Shown piece after piece: positions 54,382 through 63,151 of a stretch of 64,000 bases of DNA. The notes below the pieces were generated by a model, which searched no databases, was not told the DNA's origin, and was given only the letters and a program-made list of their open reading frames with translations. Source of the DNA: Robiginitomaculum antarcticum DSM 21748. Its GTDB lineage: Bacteria; Pseudomonadota; Alphaproteobacteria; Caulobacterales; Maricaulaceae. The stretch lies in NCBI RefSeq assembly GCF_000365025.1, contig NZ_KB823012.1:124001-188000 (forward strand). The letters are read 5' to 3'. The position numbers and the translations under genes were made by a program. Each line of letters starts with the position of its first letter. The stretch's first letter is position 1.

Positions 54382-54888
54382 TTAAGGCTGAGATTGCTCG
54401 GCCAGCATCTTTTGAGCGGCCGCAAATAGCATATCGTTAACGGCCCCGTAACTTTCGCAATATTTCATTTTTTCCAAGCTGGCTGGCGCTAAGATCTGCT
54501 CGCCTGGATACATCGCAGCATAAACTGACTTTTTTGAGGCGACTGACTGTGTAACAGTATCAGAACCGTAAGTTTCGGAATCCAGAAGTGAACCTGTTAT
54601 CATACTGGAAATTTGAAATTGCCGGCCTATGGATTGGATAATTTTAGCCTGCTGTCCTGCGTCTCCGTCTTGGGGTAAAGCTTCGGAAAAATGGTCAAGA
54701 TAACCGCTGCAATCCACTAAATCATTATATGAATTAGAAAGATTTTTGGTTTTAATATCAGCTTGGAAAGTTTGTGCGCGGGCCAATTGTTCAGGCGTGT
54801 ATTTGCTGGCCTCTTGAGCCACAGCAACGCCGGCTACTCCGGTGAGCAAAACGGCCGATAGGGCGAGAGTGTTGAAAAATTTAGTCAT
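54382..54888 (-). CDS. Small secreted protein of unknown function
   Basis: 168 residues with a clear signal peptide (about 1-25, ending AVAQ). Mature part is helical, with three cysteines (DCSGYLDHF, KYCESYG and none paired obviously). No family recognised. Single gene, minus strand, divergent from the YggS gene. Confidence 0.72.
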   Translation of the reverse strand: MTKFFNTLALSAVLLTGVAGVAVAQEASKYTPEQLARAQTFQADIKTKNLSNSYNDLVDCSGYLDHFSEALPQDGDAGQQAKIIQSIGRQFQISSMITGSLLDSETYGSDTVTQSVASKKSVYAAMYPGEQILAPASLEKMKYCESYGAVNDMLFAAAQKMLAEQSQP

Positions 54889-54979
54889 AGAAAGGGCCTA
54901 TAGGCTGTTAAATTTATAGCCCCGTCTATACAAAAGCGTTCCTGCATGAAAGATGAACAGCAGACATTACGGATGATAT

Positions 54980-55633
54980 ATGAAATCGTTAAAACAGCGG
55001 GCTGAAAACATTGACGCGGTCATGAAAAAGGCGGCGTCCAAAACGCCCTGCCGCCTCATCGCTGTCTCCAAACAGCAGCCAGATGAGAAAATTGTGCAAG
55101 CGCTGGACGCCGGTCTGAGGATTTTCGGGGAGAACCGCGTGCAAGAGGCGGCCGCGCGGTGGGGGGAGCGGTTCGTCCAGCATAGAGATGGCTTGGAGCT
55201 GCATCTCATCGGCCCGCTGCAAAGCAATAAAACCGCCGATGCGTGCGCGTTATTTGACGTCATTCATACGCTGGACCGTTCGAGTCTGGCTAAAGCGCTG
55301 GCCAAATACCGTGACGGTGGCGGCAAACTTCCGCGCCTGCTCGTTCAGGTCAATACAGGCGAGGAAGAGCAAAAATCAGGCGTGATGCCCGCTAAATTGA
55401 GCGCATTTCTAAGATCGATGGATCAGGATTATGGTCTCACTATCGAGGGTCTGATGTGCATTCCGCCTGTTGACGAAGCCCCGGGCGCGCATTTTTGGCT
55501 CTTACGCACACTGGCTGCCGACCACGGGCTTTCCGAGCTCTCCATGGGGATGAGTGCAGATTATGACACAGCGGCCAAATTAGGGGCCACATATGTGCGC
55601 GTCGGCTCTGCGCTGTTCGGCGCGCGCAGCTAG
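54980..55633 (+). CDS. YggS-family pyridoxal phosphate homeostasis protein
   Basis: 217 residues. The PLP lysine is in LIAVSKQQPDEKI (near 31), followed by the family blocks FGENRVQEAAARW and HLIGPLQSNKT, and C-terminal LSMGMSADYDTAAKLGATYVRVGSALFG. A non-catalytic PLP carrier that keeps free PLP and amino acid pools balanced. Convergent with the L,D-transpeptidase gene. Confidence 0.95.
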   Translation: MKSLKQRAENIDAVMKKAASKTPCRLIAVSKQQPDEKIVQALDAGLRIFGENRVQEAAARWGERFVQHRDGLELHLIGPLQSNKTADACALFDVIHTLDRSSLAKALAKYRDGGGKLPRLLVQVNTGEEEQKSGVMPAKLSAFLRSMDQDYGLTIEGLMCIPPVDEAPGAHFWLLRTLAADHGLSELSMGMSADYDTAAKLGATYVRVGSALFGARS

Positions 55634-56133
55634 ATGATTTCAATATAACTGTCGAGGCTGAGATGAGGTAGAATTGTCGCCATCGCGTCCGGCGTCACCG
55701 CAATACATCCTGCGGTCGGGCGCTGATCTACCCGCGTAATGTGCAAAAATATAGCGCTGCCTTGCCCGGCAATTGGCGGGGCATCATTATGACCTAGCAC
55801 GATGATAACATCATAAGCACAGTCATCGCGCATGAGGCGCTCGGCGCTGGCGGGGTAGGGGAGCCGGACGGGCTGATTATAGGCTGCGTCACCGCGTTCA
55901 TCGCACCATCCATCATCGCTGCGAATGGCGTGAAATGTCAGGGGGCTGGACGGGGCAGGCAGGCGGTCGGCGCGGTAAAATCCGTATCTTAATCTGTAAC
56001 GGCCCAGCGGCGTTTTAAAATCGCCCTCGCGGCCCTCGCTTTGCGGGATCGCGCCCTTCCGCCCGATGACGCAAGCATAGCTCTGCCCGTTGCATAATAG
56101 CTGTTTGTTTCCGGTATTAACGATCATATCCAT
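55630..56133 (-). CDS. L,D-transpeptidase (YkuD) family protein
   Basis: 167 residues with the catalytic pair His131 and Cys143 in HITRVDQRPTAGC, and GREGDFKTPLGRYRL earlier. Crosslinks or modifies peptidoglycan through 3-3 links. There is no recognisable signal peptide, so it may use another export route or work in the cytoplasm on muropeptides. Related single-domain YkuD proteins are common in the class. Confidence 0.88.
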   Translation of the reverse strand: MDMIVNTGNKQLLCNGQSYACVIGRKGAIPQSEGREGDFKTPLGRYRLRYGFYRADRLPAPSSPLTFHAIRSDDGWCDERGDAAYNQPVRLPYPASAERLMRDDCAYDVIIVLGHNDAPPIAGQGSAIFLHITRVDQRPTAGCIAVTPDAMATILPHLSLDSYIEII

Positions 56134-56232
56134 CTCTCAACCGTACTTCACGGCTTCGCGAGTGCAAACGCTTTACCTTGTTTTTTATGGTGCGGGGATT
56201 ATTGTCCGGACAAACAATCCAAGGACAAGTCC

Positions 56233-56922
56233 ATGAGCGTCAAAAAACGCCTGCTGATTATTGATGATGACGAAGATTTGCGCGCAGAACTGTGCGAGCA
56301 GTTCAGCCTCTATGACGAGTTTGAAACGACTGATGTCGGAACGGCAGGCGAGGGAATTAAACAAGCTAAAGAAAATGCCTTTGACCTGATCATTTTGGAT
56401 TTGGATCTGCCGGACATGCTCGGCACGGAAGCCTGCGGCCTAATGCGCAAAGCCGGGGTGGCTGCGCCGATTGTCATGCTGACGGGGAATGAAGGCGAAG
56501 CGAATGAGATTTTGGGCCTCAATAGCGGCGCGAATGATTATGTCACCAAACCGTTTCGTTTCGCCATTTTGATGGCGCGTATGCGGGCCCATTTGCGCAT
56601 TTTTGAACAAAGTGAGGATGCCACGTTCCAGCTCGGGCCATATGAATTTCATCCGGCAAATAAAAAGCTCATTCCATCGGAGGGGCGCGATATCCGTTTG
56701 ACCGAGAAAGAAACCAATATCTTAAAATATTTGCTTCGGGCGGGGGGCAAGGCTGTGGCCCGCGAAGAGCTTCTGCACGAGGTTTGGGGCTATAATAGCG
56801 GCGTCACCACCCACACTCTGGAAACCCATGTCTATCGCCTACGCCAGAAGATCGAGCCGCAACCCGGTACGGCGACCTTGCTCGTGACAGAGCCCGGCGG
56901 TTATCGTCTGGAGCTTGGATAA
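56233..56922 (+). CDS. OmpR-type response regulator
   Basis: 229 residues. Receiver domain (about 1-120) has DDD acidic pocket at 12-14, phospho-Asp in LIILDLDLPDM and Lys in VTKPF; C-terminal winged helix (about 130-225) has LTEKETNILKYLL, REELLHEVWGY and THTLETHVYRLRQKI. The sequence resembles conserved alphaproteobacterial regulators such as CenR, an inference. No kinase gene adjoins. It overlaps the next gene, so an operon is likely. Confidence 0.93.
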   Translation: MSVKKRLLIIDDDEDLRAELCEQFSLYDEFETTDVGTAGEGIKQAKENAFDLIILDLDLPDMLGTEACGLMRKAGVAAPIVMLTGNEGEANEILGLNSGANDYVTKPFRFAILMARMRAHLRIFEQSEDATFQLGPYEFHPANKKLIPSEGRDIRLTEKETNILKYLLRAGGKAVAREELLHEVWGYNSGVTTHTLETHVYRLRQKIEPQPGTATLLVTEPGGYRLELG

Positions 56923-57958
56923 TTTGGAGTTTGCCGCGATAGAGTCGCGCGGCGCGCCGACGCCTGATGAATTTGCGCAGCTACGCCTTGCCGCCAAACC
57001 CGTTATTTTTCGCGGTCTGGTCACCGATTGGCCCGCCGTCAAACGCGGGAAAATCGGCGCGGCGGAGCTATTTGATTATCTGCGGTTAATGGATAGCGGC
57101 AAGATGCAAAACACATTACTCGCCGCGCCTGAGCTGGCCGGGAGGCTGAATTATAATGCTGATTACTCAGGTCAAAATTATTCAGAACAGGCGGAAACGG
57201 TCGGCGTCGCGCTTGACCGGCTACTGACCTATGAAAACAATAGTTCGGCCCCGGCCGCCTTTATCCAGTCCTTGCCGCTTAATGACTATATGCCGGAATT
57301 TGCCCGCGCCCATCCTATGACGCTGCCGCCAGCAGAGACGCCGCCGCGCGCGTGGATCGGTAATCAAACGACGGTGCAGACGCATTTCGATGTCAGTGAA
57401 AACATGGCCTGTGTGGTGGCGGGGCGGCGGCGTTTTACCCTATTTGCGCCGGATCAATTGCCCAATCTGTATATCGGGCCGCTTGAATCCGCGCCGGGCA
57501 GAACCCCTGTCAGTACAGTCGATCTGGATAATCCCGATTTTGAGGCTCACCCTCATTTTAGACGCGCGTTGGATAATGGATATCAAGCCGGGCTTGACGC
57601 CGGCGACGCCATTTACATCCCTATGGGGTGGTTTCATCATGTGCGCGCGCTGTCTCCGGTCAATATGCTGGTCAATTATTGGTGGAGTGCGCCCGGCGCG
57701 CAGCTTAAGCAGCCTTGGGCGGCGCTTCTTCATGCGGTGATGGCCTTTCGCAATCTGCCCGACGCGGACCGTCAGGTCTGGCAGGGTCTGTTCTCGCATT
57801 TTGCGTTTTTGGACAATGGTGAGCCAATGTCACATTTGCCACAGGATCGTAGGGGTTTTTTAGGCGGCGTACCCGATATGCATCGCGGCTCTCAAATTTA
57901 TGAAATTCTAGCTGCACTCGGGCCTGAAATTGGGCTGGATCCGCCCCCGCGAAAATGA
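56915..57958 (+). CDS. JmjC-like (cupin_8) 2-oxoglutarate/Fe(II) oxygenase family protein
   Basis: 347 residues from TTG 56915, 8 bases inside the preceding gene; a second TTG nine bases on is possible. Fe(II) ligands HxD are His157 and Asp159 (HFDVSEN), with the distal His at about 241-242 (WFHHVRAL). IFRGLVTDWPAV and ACVVAGRRRFTLFAPDQLPNLY are cupin_8/FIH-like blocks. Such enzymes hydroxylate proteins or small molecules; the substrate here is unknown. Confidence 0.88.
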   Translation: MDNLEFAAIESRGAPTPDEFAQLRLAAKPVIFRGLVTDWPAVKRGKIGAAELFDYLRLMDSGKMQNTLLAAPELAGRLNYNADYSGQNYSEQAETVGVALDRLLTYENNSSAPAAFIQSLPLNDYMPEFARAHPMTLPPAETPPRAWIGNQTTVQTHFDVSENMACVVAGRRRFTLFAPDQLPNLYIGPLESAPGRTPVSTVDLDNPDFEAHPHFRRALDNGYQAGLDAGDAIYIPMGWFHHVRALSPVNMLVNYWWSAPGAQLKQPWAALLHAVMAFRNLPDADRQVWQGLFSHFAFLDNGEPMSHLPQDRRGFLGGVPDMHRGSQIYEILAALGPEIGLDPPPRK

Positions 57959-58614
57959 TGTCGATTGTCCTTAGCCTTTACGCGCTGTGCGTTTTCGCGC
58001 TGCTTATGGCTGAGCTGCGCGGTCAAATGACGGCGCAATATATTTCCAAAACGCTAGCGGGCCTTGGGTTTTTGAGCATTGCCGTTTTAAGCGGAGCGAT
58101 GGACTCAATTTACGGACAGTTGATTCTTGCCGCGCTTGTTTTCAGTTTTATTGGCGATCTTTGCTTGCTTCAACGCGGCACAGGCCGTGCCTTCCTCGCC
58201 GGCATGGCGGCCTTTGCTGCAGCGCATATCGTCTATATTTTTGCTCTGGCGCAGTGGGGTTTTGAGCCGTGGTGGCTTTGGACATTCCTTCCGGCTGTAT
58301 TGATCGGGCTTGCGGCCTATATTATAATGAAGACGGACATACCGGGCAAACTTCAGGCCGGTACATTATTATATTCGGTTGTGATCGCGCTCATGGGCGC
58401 ATTCGCCATTCTGGCAACACGCAGTAGCGGGCATGGCTTATTCGTTATCGCAGCAGCGTGTTTTATTCTGTCGGACATCTTCGTCTCGCGGCACCGCTTC
58501 AAACCTGTTGCGAAACAAACACTGTTAGCAGGGCCGCGCAATTACTTGGTCATCACGCCATTTTATTTTTTTGCGCAAGTGCTCTTTGCGCTTAGTGTTG
58601 GTTTGGCAGTTTAG
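57955..58614 (+). CDS. Lysoplasmalogenase-like YhhN-family membrane protein
   Basis: 219 residues with about eight hydrophobic helices (MSIVLSLYALCVFALLMAELR first). Residues FSFIGDLCLLQR and DIFVSRHRFK contain the acidic residues conserved in YhhN/TMEM86 enzymes that cleave vinyl-ether lysophospholipids. Start ATG overlaps the oxygenase stop by 4 bases. Stop overlaps the convergent xth. Confidence 0.9.
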   Translation: MMSIVLSLYALCVFALLMAELRGQMTAQYISKTLAGLGFLSIAVLSGAMDSIYGQLILAALVFSFIGDLCLLQRGTGRAFLAGMAAFAAAHIVYIFALAQWGFEPWWLWTFLPAVLIGLAAYIIMKTDIPGKLQAGTLLYSVVIALMGAFAILATRSSGHGLFVIAAACFILSDIFVSRHRFKPVAKQTLLAGPRNYLVITPFYFFAQVLFALSVGLAV

Positions 58615-59438
58615 GGCAGATTTAAGTCTAAAACGATGGGGGCATGGTCGGATGGACGCTCCCAGAAGCGGCAATCCCGATGCACTTTAAACCCATCGCG
58701 TCCGCCGCAGAGCGCCGCATCTTTGAGCGCCTGACTGACCCAAATATGATCCAGCCTCCGTCCGCGATCGGATTTGTTAATGTCGCGTGAGCGGTATGAC
58801 CACCAGCTAAAGAGCTTTTCATCATCGTCAATCAGCGCGCGGGCGACATCGATAAAGTCGTGACTGTCTTGCAAGTCTTTCAAGATTCCGACCTCGAGCG
58901 GGGTATGGCTGACGACTTTTAAGAGCTGTTTATGTGACCAGACATCATTTTCATGCGGCGCTATATTGAAATCGCCGACCAGAACCTGTTGGTCATCGCC
59001 AATGGCAAAGCGCTGGGTAAAATAGGCGTTCATCGTCGCCAGAAAATCCAGCTTATGTTTGAATTTAAGGTTCTCTACGGGATCGGCAATATCACCGCCT
59101 GCAGGAATATAAAAATTGTGAAGCTCGAAATCGGTTTTACCGACAACAATGCGCGTACTGACATGACGGGCTTCTTCGCGCGGACAAAAGGCGGTGGGGA
59201 GGCGTTCCAGCGGGATTTTACTGACCGTTGCCGTGCCGTGATAACCCTTCATGCCGGAGACTTCGATATGCTCATACCCCGCCTCGCGAAATGGATCATA
59301 GGGAAATTGCGGCTCTTCGCATTTAATCTCTTGCAGGCATAGAACGTCAATGTCCTGCTCTTTAAGAAAGCGGATGACCTGTTCAATACGAAGGCGGACG
59401 GAATTGATATTCCATGTGGCGATTTTAATTGTGCTCAT
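58611..59438 (-). CDS. xth: Exodeoxyribonuclease III
   Basis: 275 residues of the Mg-dependent exonuclease/AP endonuclease fold. Metal Glu in CLQEIKCEEPQFP, DNA-active site blocks ATWNINSVRLRI, LVGDFNIAPHENDVW, RRLDHIWVS and ERPSDHAPIVLDL (catalytic His). Repairs abasic sites. Single minus-strand gene. Confidence 0.97.
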   Translation of the reverse strand: MSTIKIATWNINSVRLRIEQVIRFLKEQDIDVLCLQEIKCEEPQFPYDPFREAGYEHIEVSGMKGYHGTATVSKIPLERLPTAFCPREEARHVSTRIVVGKTDFELHNFYIPAGGDIADPVENLKFKHKLDFLATMNAYFTQRFAIGDDQQVLVGDFNIAPHENDVWSHKQLLKVVSHTPLEVGILKDLQDSHDFIDVARALIDDDEKLFSWWSYRSRDINKSDRGRRLDHIWVSQALKDAALCGGRDGFKVHRDCRFWERPSDHAPIVLDLNLP

Positions 59439-59497
59439 TGGCGCCGTCTAAGGCGATTCGCGCGCGCAGATAGCGCGCGCTTGTGGATGAAGGCGTG

Positions 59498-60178
59498 TTA
59501 GCGCCGTCGTCCGCCGCTACCGACGCGTGAATTGCGCACGATAAACAGGCGCGGGTTTAAGTCTTCATTATAGCGCAGATTGGACAGGACAACGCGTGTC
59601 GTCTGGCCAAATTCATCGACGACAACCCATTCTTTAAGAGCTAAATTCGGCTCGTTAAAGACCAAGGTCATTTGCCCCGCCTGTTTGCCGTCTTTATCGG
59701 CAATGGTCACGGCGGTGCGATCTTGAAATTTTTGCAACGCCAAGACTTTGGTGTCGCGGGCCAGGTTCATATCCGTTTTTAAAAACGCACCCAGCGGCGT
59801 TGCGCCCAGCGGGATGCGGTCTGACGTGCCCAATTTTGTATTTTGCTGCGTGATAAAGCTGCCATCCGAGACGATGAGCAGGTTCGCGGGTGGGGCATAT
59901 TCAAAGCGGATTTTACCCGGACGTTGCAGCGCAATTGTGCCGCTGGCCTGGCTACCATTTTGGTTATATTGCACGAAATCACCGGTTAGCGTGCCGGTAT
60001 TGTTCAGCGCGAGATCCAGACGGGCCAGATCTTGCTGCAGGCTTTGCGGATGGGTGAAGGCCGGAATTTGCGCTGTGGTTTGCGCAGGCGTCGTTGGCGC
60101 GGTTTGGGCGCTGGCGATCATGGCCGCGCCGCCCAATAGGGCGCTCATCGCTGCGGTGATTAGAATGTGTTTTTTCAT
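59498..60178 (-). CDS. lolA: Outer-membrane lipoprotein carrier protein LolA
   Basis: 226 residues. Signal peptide about 1-25 (ALLGGAAMIASAQ), then a Thr/Pro/Ala linker and the LolA fold: LTGDFVQYNQNGSQASGTIAL, RPGKIRFEYAPPANLLIVSDG and LVFNEPNLALKEWVVVDEFGQTT. It ferries lipoproteins from LolCDE to the outer membrane, fitting the many lipoproteins in this window. Ends in an Arg-rich tail. Confidence 0.9.
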   Translation of the reverse strand: MKKHILITAAMSALLGGAAMIASAQTAPTTPAQTTAQIPAFTHPQSLQQDLARLDLALNNTGTLTGDFVQYNQNGSQASGTIALQRPGKIRFEYAPPANLLIVSDGSFITQQNTKLGTSDRIPLGATPLGAFLKTDMNLARDTKVLALQKFQDRTAVTIADKDGKQAGQMTLVFNEPNLALKEWVVVDEFGQTTRVVLSNLRYNEDLNPRLFIVRNSRVGSGGRRR

Positions 60179-60325
60179 GGCGGCTGTTTACCCCATTAAG
60201 AGTGAATATAATCTGACACTATAAGGGCCGCGCCTGAGCGCAAGCCGAATACTGCGCTCACATACGGTTCACCTTGATTAAATTGTGTACACGCGCGATG
60301 ACGTCCTGAACTCATGGAGAAAATT

Positions 60326-61042
60326 ATGCGTCCCAATGACCGCGCGCTGGATGCCTTGCGCCCCGCCGAAATTACCCCCCACGTTTCGCCTTATGCCGAA
60401 GGCTCGTGCCTGATCAAAATGGGCAATACCCATGTACTGTGCACGGCCAGCGTTGACGAAAACGTTCCGCGCTGGATGAAGGGCAAAGGCAAGGGCTGGG
60501 TCACGGCGGAATATGGCATGTTGCCCCGCGCGACGCATTCACGTAATTCGCGTGAAGCCGCGCGCGGCAAACAGGGTGGCCGCACGGTTGAGATTCAGCG
60601 CTTAATCGGGCGCAGCCTTCGCGCCGTGGTCGATCTGGAAAAGCTCGGTGAGCGCCAGGTCATTCTGGATTGTGACGTGATGCAGGCTGATGGCGGCACG
60701 CGCACTGCATCAATCACCGGCGCTTATGTCGCGCTGTCGATAGCGATAAATAAATTGGTCGAGCAGGGCTTAATCGCTGAGTCGCCTATTTTTGCGAAAA
60801 TGGCCGCTGTCTCTTGCGGGATTGTGGACGGGACCTGCCGTCTGGATCTTGAATATGTTGAAGATAGCGCCGCGCAGGCCGATTGCAATTTCGTGCTGAC
60901 AAATACGGGCGGCATTATCGAAGTTCAGGCCACCGCCGAAGACGAGCCCTTCACCGCTGATCAAATGGCAGAACTCACGCGTCTGGGCACCAAAGGCGTT
61001 GCCGATCTTTGCACGCTGCAAGACACTGCGATTGAACCCTAA
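60326..61042 (+). CDS. rph: Ribonuclease PH
   Basis: 238 residues from ATG 60326 (GGAG upstream; an earlier in-frame ATG at 60314 overlaps that site). Phosphorolytic 3' exonuclease that trims tRNA. Key blocks: [35 protein letters not shown] (arginines), [28 protein letters not shown] with catalytic Asp residues, and [17 protein letters not shown]. Length is typical. Convergent with the sigma-54 regulator gene. Confidence 0.97.
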   Translation: MRPNDRALDALRPAEITPHVSPYAEGSCLIKMGNTHVLCTASVDENVPRWMKGKGKGWVTAEYGMLPRATHSRNSREAARGKQGGRTVEIQRLIGRSLRAVVDLEKLGERQVILDCDVMQADGGTRTASITGAYVALSIAINKLVEQGLIAESPIFAKMAAVSCGIVDGTCRLDLEYVEDSAAQADCNFVLTNTGGIIEVQATAEDEPFTADQMAELTRLGTKGVADLCTLQDTAIEP

Positions 61043-62484
61043 CCCGTCCCACGTTTGCTTTCGACGTCCATGCCGTGTTCGCGCACTTTGCGGTACAGCG
61101 TGGAGCGGCCAATGCCGAGGCGGCGGGCGACTTCGCTCATATGGCCGGAATAGGTTTCTATAGCGAATTGGATGAGATCACGTTCAATGTCCTCAAGGCT
61201 ACGCAAATGCCCGTTACGGTCCAGTATTTCAAATGTGTCGTCTGACGTTTCGATATCAGTTTCCGGCGTTATAGCTTGGGTTTCGGCGCGCGGTATGATC
61301 GGTGTCAAACCGCTGATTTGCGGGAAGTCTTCGGGCTTTAGCATATGGCCGTCAGATAAAATCACGGCGCGGAATATCGCGTTTTCGAGCTGCCTTACAT
61401 TTCCCGGCCAGCCAAACCCGCGCAGCATTGTAAGCGTTTCAGGTGATGCGCCGCGCACGCTGCGGTTTTCCTGTGCATTAAAACGTTTGACGAAATGCTC
61501 TAAAAGGGCCGCAACATCTTCGCGGCGCTCACGCAATGGCGGCACGTCGATTGGAAATACATTAAGGCGGTAAAACAGATCTTCGCGGAACCGGCCTTCT
61601 TTAACTTGAACGGATAGATCCCGGTTTGTCGCGCTGATAATGCGCACATCAACTTTGACCGGGCGTTTAGATCCGATAGGGTCCACTTCGCCTTCCTGCA
61701 GGACACGCAGCAATTTGACTTGCATATCCAGAGGCAGCTCCCCAACTTCATCGAGGAATAATGTACCGCCATTGGCTTCCTGGAATTTACCGAAATGCTT
61801 AGCATTGGCGCCTGTAAAGCTGCCTTTTTCGTGACCGAATAAAATACTCTCGACCAGATTTTCAGGAATAGCCCCGCAATTAACCGTAATAAACGGCCCG
61901 CCGGAGCGCTCTGAAGCGCCCTGTATAGCGCGCGCAACGACTTCTTTACCAACACCGGACTCACCTGTGATAAGGATCGGAATATTGGCTTTGGCCCCGC
62001 GCTCGCCCATAGCGACTACGCTGCGCATAGACGGGGCACTGCCGATCAAATCGTCAAAGGTGAGCGTGTTCTGGCTGGTTTTATTGAGGCGTTTGACTTC
62101 GGTGGACAGCGTGTTGATTTCCAGCGCATTGCGGATAGAGACGATCAGGCGTTCAGGACTGGCGGGTTTAACGACGAAATCGCGCGCCCCTGCTTGCATC
62201 GCCGCAACAACGGCGTCGATGCTGCCCCGGCCTGTCAGGACAATTACCGGAAGCTCGGGCCGTATTTTCTGCAGCTCGGCCAAAGTATCCATGCCGCCGA
62301 GACCGGGCATGATCAGATCGAGCATGACGACATCTATAAAGCCGCCATTGGCGCCGGCGATTTTATCCAGCGCCGCGTCCCCGCTCTCGGCTTGAAGTGT
62401 TTTAAATCCGCTTTTTTCAATGACCGCTTGGAGCAATCTGCGCTGCGTCGGGTCGTCATCGACAATTAAGACTGTTTTGGACAT
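61039..62484 (-). CDS. Sigma-54-dependent response regulator, NtrC type
   Basis: 481 residues. Receiver domain (phospho-Asp in [13 protein letters not shown]), AAA+ domain with Walker A GESGVGKE and the sigma-54 contact loop [13 protein letters not shown] (GAFTGA variant GSFTGA), [11 protein letters not shown], and a Fis-type C-terminal helix-turn-helix ([18 protein letters not shown]). N-terminal [21 protein letters not shown] resembles TacA of Caulobacter, so a role in stalk or envelope gene control is possible (inference). Partner kinase not in the window. Confidence 0.93.
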   Translation of the reverse strand: MSKTVLIVDDDPTQRRLLQAVIEKSGFKTLQAESGDAALDKIAGANGGFIDVVMLDLIMPGLGGMDTLAELQKIRPELPVIVLTGRGSIDAVVAAMQAGARDFVVKPASPERLIVSIRNALEINTLSTEVKRLNKTSQNTLTFDDLIGSAPSMRSVVAMGERGAKANIPILITGESGVGKEVVARAIQGASERSGGPFITVNCGAIPENLVESILFGHEKGSFTGANAKHFGKFQEANGGTLFLDEVGELPLDMQVKLLRVLQEGEVDPIGSKRPVKVDVRIISATNRDLSVQVKEGRFREDLFYRLNVFPIDVPPLRERREDVAALLEHFVKRFNAQENRSVRGASPETLTMLRGFGWPGNVRQLENAIFRAVILSDGHMLKPEDFPQISGLTPIIPRAETQAITPETDIETSDDTFEILDRNGHLRSLEDIERDLIQFAIETYSGHMSEVARRLGIGRSTLYRKVREHGMDVESKRGTG

Positions 62485-62698
62485 CCCGATACCTTATTAT
62501 TAGGGCGCGGCTCTTATGGCGCGCGTCAAATCTGCACGTCTCATAGGCGCTTGGCGTAAATTTTCCCTTCAGAGGCAAGGTTAACATGGTGTTGAGAGGC
62601 CCCAATCGGTTGCGAAACAGCAAAATTTTCCAGCGCGTCTTGGCGCAATAGATGTCCCATGCTAAGGCGGGCCAAATTGACTCTTACAGGAGGGCGCT

Positions 62699-62989
62699 AT
62701 GGCGCAATCTGACTATAAACGCGGTAATATGATCGTTGAGGATCATAAGGGAACTTTTGGCGGTTTTGTTGCTGTCTCTATATGGGCCACCGGCCTGCTT
62801 GTGATAATTGTTTTGATGGCGACCTTAATTTTTGCCGCAAAATTTGCTTTTCTCCCCTCATTGATCGCAACATTTATTGTCGGCGTGATTTACGGCCTAG
62901 TGCTGAAAATGAGCTTGCGGTGGTATGCTATTCTCTTCTTTTTTGCGATTTTTGCTGTGATCGTCGCCGCGATCGGTGCATTGCTCTAA
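62699..62989 (+). CDS. Small membrane protein, aa3-type cytochrome oxidase subunit IV-like
   Basis: 96 residues. N-terminus DYKRGNMIVEDHKGTFGGF resembles the bacterial aa3-type cytochrome oxidase subunit IV family (COX4_pro_2), followed by three hydrophobic helices (about 28-90). The family usually has only one helix, so the longer tail here is a duplication or fusion. Ribosome binding site ACAGGAGG upstream. Located before pntAA, where this small gene often sits in related genomes. Confidence 0.7.
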   Translation: MAQSDYKRGNMIVEDHKGTFGGFVAVSIWATGLLVIIVLMATLIFAAKFAFLPSLIATFIVGVIYGLVLKMSLRWYAILFFFAIFAVIVAAIGALL

Positions 62990-63060
62990 TTTATAGCCGT
63001 TTTCACAGCGTTTAGAGCGAATTGGTCATATCAATACCCAAAAAAGTCCTATTTTGATAA

Positions 63061-63087
63061 AAAGCGGTCCCTTGGGGCCGCTTTTTT
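63061..63087 (+). terminator. Rho-independent terminator before pntAA
   Basis: Stem AAAGCGGtCC / GGcCGCTTT with a short CTTG loop and a T-run, lying between the small membrane gene and pntAA, so the two may have separate transcripts. Confidence 0.85.
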
Positions 63088-63151
63088 ATTGGCTTGCGCA
63101 GGAATTAAACGCTAACCAAAACGCTAAACTGCCATAAGAATTGGATTCGAC

